From contig CAVUYP010000001.1 in the NCBI GenBank assembly GCA_963745755.1, positions 930,001-994,000 on the forward strand: a stretch of 64,000 nt of DNA, in the 5' to 3' direction. Of this stretch, positions 57,040 through 64,000 are shown piece after piece. The DNA comes from RHKX01 sp963745755 (GTDB lineage Bacteria > Actinomycetota > Thermoleophilia > Solirubrobacterales > 70-9). The notes beneath the pieces are model-generated. The model searched no databases and was not told where the DNA came from. It saw only the letters and a program-made list of their open reading frames with translations. The position numbers were made by a program, and so were the translations under genes. Every line of letters starts with the position of its first letter. The stretch's first letter is position 1.

Positions 57040-58140
57040 ACGGTCGGCACCGGCTGGCCGCGGCGGACCCGCTGCGCGAACAGGGTCAGGCCGAGCATGA
57101 TCGCCAGGGCGGAGAGCACGATCGGGCCGGCGGCGCCGTCGCCGAAGATGCTCGTGAAGCCGTAGCAGGCGGCTCCGATCGCGGCCGCCGCCGGCAGGGT
57201 CAGAAACCAGGCGACGACGATGTTGCCGGCGACTCCCCAGCGGACCGCCGAGAGGCGCTTGCCGGCGCCGGCCCCCATCACGCCGCCGGCGATCACCTGC
57301 GTCGTCGACAGCGGGTAGCCGAAGTGCGAGGAGGCGAGGATCACCGCCGCGCCGGCGCCCTGCGCGGAGAAGCCCTGCGCGGAGTCCATCTTGATGATCC
57401 GCGTGCCCATCGTCCGGATGATCCGCCAGCCGCCGGTGTAGGTGCCGAGCGCGATCGCCGACGCCGAGGAGACGATCACCCAGGTCGGGACCTCGAAGCT
57501 CGCCGGCGACGAGGTTGCCGTTGGCGATCAGCGCCAGCGTGATCACGCCCATCGTCTTCTGGGCGTCGTTGGTGCCGTGGGCGAGCGCGAGCATGCCGCC
57601 GGAGACGATCTGGCCGAGCCGGAAGCCCCTCGTCACCGGGCCGGGCCGCAGCCGGCCGCAGACCCGGTAGGCGATGCCGATCGCGATCGCGCCGATCGAC
57701 GAAGGCGACGATCGGCGCCAGCACGCGCCGGGATCAGGACCTTGCCGAGGATCCCCTCGCCGTCGACCGCGGCGGTGCCGACGGCGGCGAACGACCGCGC
57801 CGACGACGCCGCCGATCAGCGCGTGCGAGGAGCTCGACGGCAACCCGAAGTACCAGGTGATCAGGTTCCAGGCGATCGCGCCGACGAGGCCGGCGAAGAT
57901 CACCGTCGGCGTGATCGCGCCGGCGTCGACGACGTCGGAGGCGATCGTCGCGGCGACCTGGATCGAGATGAAGGCGCCGGCGAAGTTGAGCAGCGCCGCC
58001 ATCGCCACCGCCAGCCGCGGCGACAGCGCGTGGGTCGAGATCGACGTCGCGACGACGTTGGCGGTGTCGTGGAAGCCGTTCGTGAAGTCGAAGACGAGCG
58101 CCGTCGCGACGACGATCACGAGGACGATGTCGCCGTCCAC
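57036..58140 (-). CDS. pit: PiT-family inorganic phosphate transporter (about three frame breaks)
   Basis: About 368 residues. Both inverted halves carry the PiT signature: F-T-N-G-F-H-D-T-A-N near the start and A-L-A-H-G-T-N-D-A-Q-K-T-M-G in the second half. P-S-S-S-H-A-L and P-L-S-T-T-Q-V are the paired loops. Breaks near 57790, 57710 and 57485 (extra C in GAGCTTCGAGG). GTG start. Takes up metal-phosphate with protons or sodium. The DUF47 gene upstream is its usual regulatory partner. Confidence 0.88.
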
Positions 58141-58191
58141 CTCCCTACCTCCAGTCAGCCGGCCGCGCGCTCATCGATCCCGGGACGCCGC

Positions 58192-58816
58192 TCAGGCGTT
58201 CTTGATCGCGACGCCCTCGATGATGTGGGCGCAGGTCTCGGTCGCGTCGATCGCCCGCTCGAGGACGGCGAAGATGTCCTTCCAGCGGATCACGACCATC
58301 GGGTCGATCCCGTTCGCGAACAGCGAGGCGACCGCATCGCGCGAGATCCGGTCGCCGTCGTTCTCGAGCCGGTGGATCTCGATCAGATGGCGATCGAGGT
58401 CCTTGAAGCCGCGCAGCCCGGCGAGCGCTGTCGCGAGCTCGTCGCAGCAGCCGACGAGCACGTCGGCGAGCGCCAGCGACTGCTGCATCGGCGCCTCGAT
58501 CTGGTAGAGGCCGAGGAAGTCGGCGGCCTCCTCGATGTAGTCGACGACGTCGTCGACCTTGGTCGCGAGGCCGTAGATGTCCTCGCGGTCGAACGGGGTC
58601 ACGAACGTCGAGTTGAGGCGCTTGATGATGTCGTGGGTGATCCGGTCGCCCTCCTGCTCGGCCTTGAGGATCTCCCGGTTCAGCCCCTCCGATCCGTCGG
58701 GCCAGTGCGCGAGCATCTCCTGCAGCAGCCCGGCCGCCCGGACGGCGTTCTGGCCGGACTCCGACGAGCAGGTCGAAGAAGACACGATCCTTGGGCGCGA
58801 AGCTGAGGCTGACCAC
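58192..58816 (-). CDS. DUF47/PhoU-like protein (one frame break)
   Basis: About 207 residues, all-helical. The start S-L-S-F-A-P-K-D-R-V-F-F-D-L-L, then E-G-D-R-I-T-H-D-I, F-D-R-E-D-I-Y-G-L, V-D-D-V-V-D-Y and a second E-N-D-G-D-R-I-S-R-D are the family marks; the acidic repeats bind metal. Break near 58762 (extra G in GTCGGAGTCC). It precedes pit by 52 bases, the common DUF47-PiT pair, and probably gates phosphate uptake. Confidence 0.85.
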
Positions 58817-58890
58817 GATTCGGCAATATCGCAGCTTCGCCCCCCGCGGCGGCGCCCAGCCGGCCGCGAATCCCGGAAAGTCGGGATCGA

Positions 58891-59975
58891 TCAGGCGGCG
58901 AGCCGGTCGACGACGACCCGGGCGAGGCGCTCCGATGCGTGGCCGTCCCAGAGCGGCGGCGGCTCCGCCGGCGGCGCGGCCGGCGGCCACGAGCTCGGGG
59001 AGGTCGGCGATCCGCTCCGGATCGAGCCCGAGCAGGTGGTTGGTGCCGCGCTCGATCGTGATCGGCCGCTCGGTGTTGTCGCGCAGCGTGAAGCAGGGGA
59101 CGCCGAGGTAGGTGGTCTCCTCCTGGATGCCGCCGGAGTCGGTCAGCACCGCCACGGCGTCGGCCTCCAGCGAGAGGAAGTCGAGGTAGCCGACCGGGTC
59201 GATCAGCCGCAGGCCGGCCGGCAACTCCGCGACCGCGCCGCCGAGCGCCGCCCGGGTCCGCGGGTGGACCGGGAAGAGGACCGGCATCGACTCCGCGACC
59301 GCGGCGAGGGCGGCGATCGCAGCGCCGAGCAGCGGCCCGTCGACCAGCGCCGGACGATGCAGCGTGACGAGCAGGTAGGAGCCGGGATCGAGGCCGTGCT
59401 CGCCGCAGGCGCCGCGCGTCGCGGAACTCGCCCTCGAGCGCGACCAGCGAGTCGATCATCGTGTTGCCGACGAGGTGGACGCGCTCGGCCCCGATGCCCT
59501 CGGCGGCGAGGTTCACCGCCGCCTCCGGCGAATGCGTGAAGAGCAGCTCGGAGACCTGGTCGGTGAGGACCCGGTTGACCTCCTCCGGCATCGTGCGGTC
59601 GAAGCTGCGCAGCCCCGACTCGACGTGGGCGAGCGGAATCCGCAGGTGGGCGCAGGCGAGTGCGGCGGCCAGCGTCGAGTTGACGTCGCCGGGGACGATC
59701 ACCAGGTCGGGCTGCTCGGCGGTCAGGACCGGCGCGATCGCCTCGAGCACGCCGCCGAGCTGGGCGGCGTGGGATCCGGAGCCGACGCCGAGCATATGGT
59801 CGGGCGCGGGAACGCCGAGCTGCTCGAGGAAGATCCCCGACATCATCCGGTCGTAGTGCTGGCCGGTGTGGACGAGGACGTGGCGGCCGTCCGGATCGGC
59901 GGCTCGCAGCGCCGCGATCACCGGCGCCATCTTCACGAAGTTCGGGCGGGTCCCGACGACGTGCAGGAGCTTCAT
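58891..59975 (-). CDS. wecB: UDP-N-acetylglucosamine 2-epimerase, non-hydrolysing (two frame breaks)
   Basis: About 361 residues. Interconverts UDP-GlcNAc and UDP-ManNAc. V-G-T-R-P-N-F-V-K, T-G-Q-H-Y-D, P-G-D-V-N-S-T, H-V-E-S-G-L-R-S, L-V-T-L-H-R-P and T-D-S-G-G-I-Q-E-E are present. Breaks near 59410 and 58975. The product goes to wall teichoic acid-like or capsular glycans. It links to the GT4 and Wzz-like genes only by theme. Confidence 0.9.
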
Positions 59976-59987
59976 CGCAGCATCCGC

Positions 59988-60263
59988 TCAGGCGAGCGCG
60001 TCGATCCGCTCGGCCAGCTCGAAGTCGGCGGCGGTCAGGCCGCCCTCCGAGTGAGTCGAGATCCGGACCGTGACCGTCGCCCACGAGATCACGAGGTCGG
60101 GATGGTGGCCGAGCTCTTCGGCGGGGTCGACGACGGCGTCGGCGAAGCGGACCGAGCCGACGAAGTCGCCGCGGTCGAACTCGCGGACGATCGCGTCCCC
60201 GTCGCGGCTCCAGCCCGGCAATCCGGCGAGCCGGCCGTCGATCTCCTCGTCGCTGAGCAGCAT
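59988..60263 (-). CDS. Pterin-4a-carbinolamine dehydratase
   Basis: 91 residues, the family length. L-P-G-W-S-R-D-G, V-R-F-A-D-A-V and the catalytic E-E-L-G-H-H-P-D-L are clear. Recycles the pterin cofactor of aromatic hydroxylases or acts in folate-related repair. No hydroxylase is nearby. Intact, 12 bases from wecB. Confidence 0.9.
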   Translation of the reverse strand: MLLSDEEIDGRLAGLPGWSRDGDAIVREFDRGDFVGSVRFADAVVDPAEELGHHPDLVISWATVTVRISTHSEGGLTAADFELAERIDALA

Positions 60264-60287
60264 CGGCCGATCCTATAGTCCGCGGCG

Positions 60288-61178
60288 ATGCGGATCGCAA
60301 GCCTGGTTCCCTCGGCGACCGAGATGTGCTTCGCGCTCGGCCTCGGCGACGACGTCGTCGCGGTCACCCACGAGTGCGACCATCCGGCGGCGACCGCCGC
60401 CCTGCCGCGGCTGACCCGGAGCCTGATCCCCGCCGGCCTCGACCCGGCGGCGATCGACACCGCCGTCGGCGAGCGCGTCGCCGCCGGCGAGTCGCTCTAC
60501 GCGCTCGACGCCGGCCGGCTCGCCGAGCTCGCCCCCGACCTGATCGTCACCCAGCAGGTCTGCGCCGTCTGCGCCGTCTCCAGCGACGACGTGCGGGGGG
60601 TCGCGGCGGGCCTGCCGTCGCGGCCCCGGGTCCTCTCGCTCGACCCGTCGCGCCTCGCCGACGTGCTCGCCGACGCCGAGACGCTCGCCGCGGCCGCCGG
60701 CGACGCGGCGGCGGGCCGGATGCTGCGCGGCAGCCTCGCCGCCAGGATCGAGGCGGTCCGGGCGGCGACCGCCGCCGCGACGGCCCCTCGGGTCGCCGCT
60801 CTGGAGTGGCTCGATCCCCCCTACTGCGCGGGCCACTGGCTGCCGGAGATGATCGCCGCAGCGGGCGGCAGCGACGCGCTCGCGACCCCCGGCGAGCGCT
60901 CGCGGACGATCGGCTGGGACGAGGTCGCCGCCGCCCGCCCCGACGTCGTCGTCGTCATGCCCTGCGGTCTCGACGCCGCGGCGGCCGCGGCCGAGGCCCG
61001 CCGCCACCACCGATCGCTGGCCGCGCTCGGCGCCGGCGCCGTCCACGCCGTCGATGCGGCCGCGTCGTTCTCGCGGCCCGGCCCGCGGCTCGCCGACGGC
61101 GTCGAGCTGCTCGGCCACCTGCTGCACCCCGGGCTGGTCGCACCTCCGGCCGGGCTCGAGCACGCTCGGCTGAGCTGA
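60288..61178 (+). CDS. BtuF-like cobalamin-binding protein without signal peptide
   Basis: 296 residues, unbroken. Helical-backbone metal-receptor fold: M-R-I-A-S-L-V-P-S-A-T-E, V-T-H-E-C-D-H-P, L-A-P-D-L-I-V-T-Q and R-P-D-V-V-V-V-M-P. BtuF-type proteins deliver B12 to an ABC importer outside the cell, but this one begins directly with the first strand, without leader or lipobox, so it is cytosolic as read. C-A-V-C-A-V-S (about 99) adds an unusual Cys pair. No btuC/btuD gene is next to it. A cytosolic corrinoid or other role is possible. Confidence 0.7.
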   Translation: MRIASLVPSATEMCFALGLGDDVVAVTHECDHPAATAALPRLTRSLIPAGLDPAAIDTAVGERVAAGESLYALDAGRLAELAPDLIVTQQVCAVCAVSSDDVRGVAAGLPSRPRVLSLDPSRLADVLADAETLAAAAGDAAAGRMLRGSLAARIEAVRAATAAATAPRVAALEWLDPPYCAGHWLPEMIAAAGGSDALATPGERSRTIGWDEVAAARPDVVVVMPCGLDAAAAAAEARRHHRSLAALGAGAVHAVDAAASFSRPGPRLADGVELLGHLLHPGLVAPPAGLEHARLS

Positions 61179-61190
61179 GCCGCCGAGCAG

Positions 61191-62123
61191 CTAGATCGTG
61201 AAGTTGACGGCCTGCTGGGCGACGACGATCGCGGCGACGAAGAAGACGACACCGAGCCCGACCATGATCGCGAGCTCGGCCGGCAGCGTCTCACGGCGGG
61301 CGATCCCGCGCTCAGCGGCGACGACGATCAGGGCCCCGATCGTGCCTCCGACGATCCCGCCGAGGTGGCCGCCGACGCTGATGTTGGCGGCTGCGAACGT
61401 GAACACGAGGTTGATGATCAGCCAGAAGGCGAGCTGCTGGACGACCTGCATCTGGCCGCGCTGGCGGGCGATCAGGATCGTCGCCACGAACAGCCCGTAG
61501 ATCGCCCCCGACGCGCCGACCGTGAACGTGACCGGGTCGGACATGATCAGCGCTCCGACCGAGCCGGCGACCAGCGAGACGAGGTAGACGGCGACGAAGC
61601 GGGCGGTGCCGATCGCCGGCTCGAGGACCTGGCCGAGGATGAAGAGCACGAACATGTTCAGCGCCAGGTGGATCAGCCCGCCGTGCAGGAATCCGGACGA
61701 GATGATCCGCCACCACTCGCCGCCGCCCGACTGGATCAGCTGGCCGCCGCCGCCGCAGATGCCGCCGTCGCCGACGGCGTTGCCGCAGAGGGCGCCGTCG
61801 GCGAACAGCCAACCGCCCGTCCCCGAGGCGCCGCCGCCGAGCAGCTGCAGGACGAAGACGGCGACGTTGATCGCGATCAGCACGTAGGTCGCCTGCATCC
61901 GGCCGGTGTTCATCGTCCGCGCCGTCCGCACCTCGGTGCGATCGGCCGCGCACTCCGGGCAGCGCATGCCGACCGAGGTCGGCGTCATGCAGTCGGGGCA
62001 GATCGGCCGGCCGCAGCGGGAGCAGGCGACGCCGGTCTCGCGGTCGGGGTGTCGGTAGCAGGTGGCGATCGGGTGAGCGTATTCGACCGTCGTCGCCGGC
62101 TTGTCCGGGCGGCCGGCGGTCAG
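61191..62123 (-). CDS. Rhomboid protease with N-terminal zinc-binding box
   Basis: 310 residues. Two N-terminal Cys/His motifs (C-Y-R-H-P, C-S-R-C, C-P-D-C, C-P-E-C, about 22-58) form a B-box-like zinc module. The rhomboid domain has six helices with catalytic Ser205 (G-A-S-G-A) and His253 (G-H-L-G-G). An active intramembrane serine protease is predicted. No ATG, GTG or TTG lies in frame before the zinc box; a CTG at 62121-62123 overlaps the anti-sigma stop (CTGA) and is my choice. Confidence 0.8.
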   Translation of the reverse strand: MTAGRPDKPATTVEYAHPIATCYRHPDRETGVACSRCGRPICPDCMTPTSVGMRCPECAADRTEVRTARTMNTGRMQATYVLIAINVAVFVLQLLGGGASGTGGWLFADGALCGNAVGDGGICGGGGQLIQSGGGEWWRIISSGFLHGGLIHLALNMFVLFILGQVLEPAIGTARFVAVYLVSLVAGSVGALIMSDPVTFTVGASGAIYGLFVATILIARQRGQMQVVQQLAFWLIINLVFTFAAANISVGGHLGGIVGGTIGALIVVAAERGIARRETLPAELAIMVGLGVVFFVAAIVVAQQAVNFTI

Positions 62124-62911
62124 TCCATCACGGCGGTCAGCAGCGAGTTCTCGCTCGGATGCTGGCTGCCGCCCTTCGGCTCGCGGGTGACCATCACCCG
62201 GCGGGCGTGGGAGAGGCCGTGCGGGATCGCGACGTCGCCGACGCCGTCCTCGGAGACGACGAAGACCGACGAGGGATGGACCGTCCCGCCGACGGCGCCG
62301 CTGTCCTGGACCCACGCCTGGTAGACCTCGTCGGCGCCGGTCGGCGGCAGGTTCGTGACGTGCAGCATGCCGGCGTCGCCGCTGACCTCGAGCTCGCCGG
62401 AGGCCGGCGAGGCGGGGCGCTCGGCGTTCGCCGTGAAGACCTCCTCGGGCTGGGCGCCGGCGCCGCCGTCGCGCAGCGCGTAGCCGGTGATCGCGGCGGC
62501 GAGCAGCAGGAAGACGCCGAGCCCGACGAGGACCGGGCGCAGCGACAGCCCGCCGAGGATGCGGCGGCGGGCGGGCTGCGGGACGCCGCCGCGGGCGGCG
62601 CGGCCGGGGTCGGCGGCGGAATCGATCATCGCCGACTCGCGCCCGACGACGTCCATGATCCGCGACTTCAGCGCCGGCGGCGGCGACTGCGGCGCGACCG
62701 TGGCCGGCAGGACGTCGACGGCGGGCAGCATCCAGCGGAGCCGTTCGCTGCAGGCGTCGCAGCCGGCGAGATGGGCCTCGAGCGCCTCCCGCTCGGGCGA
62801 TTCGAGGGCGTCGAGCGCATAGGCGGCGAGCTCGGCGTTCCAGCGCTCGCCGTGGGCGGCGCGGTCGTCGCCGGCCGCGAAGCCTTCGTTGTTCCCGCGG
62901 CGCTCGCTCAT
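62120..62911 (-). CDS. Anti-sigma factor, RskA type
   Basis: 263 residues. The cytosolic zinc anti-sigma part carries H47-x3-C51-x2-C54 (H-L-A-G-C-D-A-C), one membrane helix lies at about 126-145, and the outer domain ends with the RskA pattern (Y-Q-A-W-V-Q-D-S-G, then M-V-T-R-E-P-K-G-G-S). It should hold the sigma factor directly upstream at the membrane until cleaved. Overlaps sigma (ATGA) and rhomboid genes. Confidence 0.88.
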   Translation of the reverse strand: MSERRGNNEGFAAGDDRAAHGERWNAELAAYALDALESPEREALEAHLAGCDACSERLRWMLPAVDVLPATVAPQSPPPALKSRIMDVVGRESAMIDSAADPGRAARGGVPQPARRRILGGLSLRPVLVGLGVFLLLAAAITGYALRDGGAGAQPEEVFTANAERPASPASGELEVSGDAGMLHVTNLPPTGADEVYQAWVQDSGAVGGTVHPSSVFVVSEDGVGDVAIPHGLSHARRVMVTREPKGGSQHPSENSLLTAVMD

Positions 62912-63537
62912 GTCGTCTCCAGCATCCCGTCCGGCGAGATCGACTCGGCGATCTGCACCCTGATCTTCTCGAGCCCGAGTCGCATCCGCCCCTTCACGGT
63001 GCCGAGCGGCATGCTCAGCATCTCGGCGATCTCGGAATGGCTGAAGCCACCGAAGTAGGCGAGCTCGATCACCCGCGACTGGTCGTCGGGAAGGCTCTCG
63101 AGGGCGCCGCGCAGCTCCCGTGACGTCTCGCGGCGGATCGCCTCGTCCTCGGTCGCCTCGTCGGCGGGTCGCGCCTCGAGCACGGCGTCGTCGTCCTGGT
63201 CGAGCTTCGGGGCGCGACTGCCGCCGCGGCGAAGCGCATCGATGGCGCGGTTGCGGACGACGCTGAGAACCCAGCTGCGGACGCTGCCGCGGGCGCGGTC
63301 GAAGCGGGCGTTGCTGCGCCAGATCGACAGGAAGGCCTCCTGGGCGACGTCCTCGGCGCCGTTGCGATCGCCGACGATCCGATAGGCGAGCGAGAACGCG
63401 GCGCCGCCGTGGCGGTCGTAGAGGACCTCGAAGGCGTGCGCCTGCTTGCGGTCGACGTGAGCCATCAGCTCCTCGTCGGCGAGCCGTTCGAGGCGGGCGG
63501 TCGTCGGATCGGTGGGTGCCGGCATCGAAATCAACAT
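62908..63537 (-). CDS. ECF RNA polymerase sigma factor (SigK-like)
   Basis: 209 residues. Sigma region 2 (F-E-V-L-Y-D-R-H-G, G-A-E-D-V-A-Q-E-A-F, W-V-L-S-V-V-R-N-R-A-I-D) and region 4 (L-P-D-D-Q-S-R-V-I-E-L-A-Y, H-S-E-I-A-E-M-L, G-T-V-K-G-R-M-R-L-G) are complete. ATG at 63535-63537 or, four codons later, M-P-A-P-T. Directs a stress regulon together with the anti-sigma factor. Divergent from the DUF4383 gene with a 14-base gap. Confidence 0.92.
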   Translation of the reverse strand: MLISMPAPTDPTTARLERLADEELMAHVDRKQAHAFEVLYDRHGGAAFSLAYRIVGDRNGAEDVAQEAFLSIWRSNARFDRARGSVRSWVLSVVRNRAIDALRRGGSRAPKLDQDDDAVLEARPADEATEDEAIRRETSRELRGALESLPDDQSRVIELAYFGGFSHSEIAEMLSMPLGTVKGRMRLGLEKIRVQIAESISPDGMLETT

Positions 63538-63551
63538 ACGCTGTCGGGGCG

Positions 63552-64000
63552 ATGGCGGATCAATCCGATCAGCGACGCGACTCGGAGGGGGGCGAAGCCG
63601 GCCCGGCGCGCCTGTTCGCGCTCGCGGCGGGGATCCTGCTGTCGCTGCTCGGCGTGCTCGGGTTCTTCTACGACGCCGGCTTCCACACCGGCACCGAGCT
63701 GGCGGCCGACGACGTCGCCGGGATCATCGTCGTCAACGGCTGGCGCAACGTCGTCTACCTCGTCACCGGGCTGCTGGCGCTCGGGTTCGCCCGGCGCCGT
63801 CCGCGGCCGACCGCGGCGGCGCTCGGCGGCCTTCTACCTCGCCTTCGGCCTCTGGGGCCTGGCCGAGACCGACCACGACATCGGCTCGATCCTCGAGGTG
63901 CTGCCGCTCACCGACAACGACAACGTCTTCCACCTCGCGATCGGCGCGCTCGGCGCGCTCGCCGCACTCGCCGACGGCCCGCTGCCGAAGCTGCCGACCC
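63552..64000 (+). CDS. DUF4383 membrane protein (one frame break, 3' end cut by the window)
   Basis: At least 150 residues are visible. Four helices: L-F-A-L-A-A-G-I-L-L, N-V-V-Y-L-V-T-G-L-L, then after a break near 63826 G-F-Y-L-A-F-G-L-W-G-L and the family mark L-P-L-T-D-N-D-N-V-F-H-L-A-I-G. The gene runs past base 64000. Function unknown. Found next to sigma genes here, so it may belong to the regulon. Confidence 0.65.
   Translation, partial: MADQSDQRRDSEGGEAGPARLFALAAGILLSLLGVLGFFYDAGFHTGTELAADDVAGIIVVNGWRNVVYLVTGLLALGFARRRPRPTAAALGGLLPRLRPLGPGRDRPRHRLDPRGAAAHRQRQRLPPRDRRARRARRTRRRPAAEAAD

Noticed and set aside
60264..60287. Cobalamin riboswitch before the BtuF-like gene
   Set aside because: Only 24 bases separate the divergent genes; there is no room for the aptamer and no B12-box.

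Overview
The window is strongly G+C rich and densely packed, with many GTG and TTG starts and 4-base start/stop overlaps. It looks like a chromosome segment of an actinobacterium (Actinomycetota). Class Thermoleophilia, order Solirubrobacterales or a relative, is the likeliest home. The reasons are an aa3-type oxidase, a GuaB3-type IMP dehydrogenase homologue, an RskA-like sigma/anti-sigma pair, a c-di-AMP riboswitch of the actinobacterial type, and secreted Cys/Lys-rich proteins of a kind I associate with that class. The class assignment is inference. I see no prophage, IS element, CRISPR array, rRNA or tRNA.

Layout. 0-7.4 kb: edge of a CBS protein, a dihaem cytochrome c lipoprotein, small membrane proteins, then a leftward cytochrome oxidase operon (ctaC, ctaD, a USP-like gene, ctaE) tied together by overlaps. 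7.4-14.1 kb: GT4 glycosyltransferase, small secreted and lipoprotein genes, an ABC exporter (ATPase plus two permeases) and an AbiEi/DUF559-like protein. 14.1-26.4 kb: one long leftward block, rplM-rpsI-glmM-glmS-DUF3352-acpS-nnr-alr-CCA/polyA nucleotidyltransferase-HIT-enoyl-CoA hydratase-infA, combining ribosome, wall precursor and repair genes. 26.5-27.9 kb: c-di-AMP riboswitch with an M23 peptidase. 28-39.1 kb: leftward guaA, guaB3, a sugar kinase, a D,D-carboxypeptidase, LysM, a Wzz-like protein, argS, pyrF, an HU protein and an M48 protease. 39.2-41.8 kb: phosphoesterase, Thr-rich lipoprotein and Ser/Thr kinase. 41.9-47.7 kb: tgt-gpmI-tpiA-pgk-gap (lower glycolysis). 47.8-53.3 kb: second ABC exporter, uvrC, enoyl-CoA hydratase, cupredoxin and MaoC. 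53.4-56.4 kb: TadE-like proteins with a large VanY+SLT fusion, then a repeat-rich spacer. 56.4-60 kb: PiT phosphate transport set and wecB. 60-64 kb: PCD, BtuF-like protein, rhomboid, anti-sigma, ECF sigma and a DUF4383 protein.

A recurring theme is wall synthesis and remodelling (glmS, glmM, alr, wecB, D,D-carboxypeptidase, LysM, M23, VanY+SLT), with one step probably sensing c-di-AMP.

The dominating oddity is data quality or biology of reading frame. About 31 genes, mostly single-copy housekeeping genes, are split by frame breaks, while the first 15 kb and several later blocks are intact. Where I could reconstruct the frame by hand, nearly every break is one extra G or C. I annotate these as whole genes with break positions and think assembly error is the likeliest cause.
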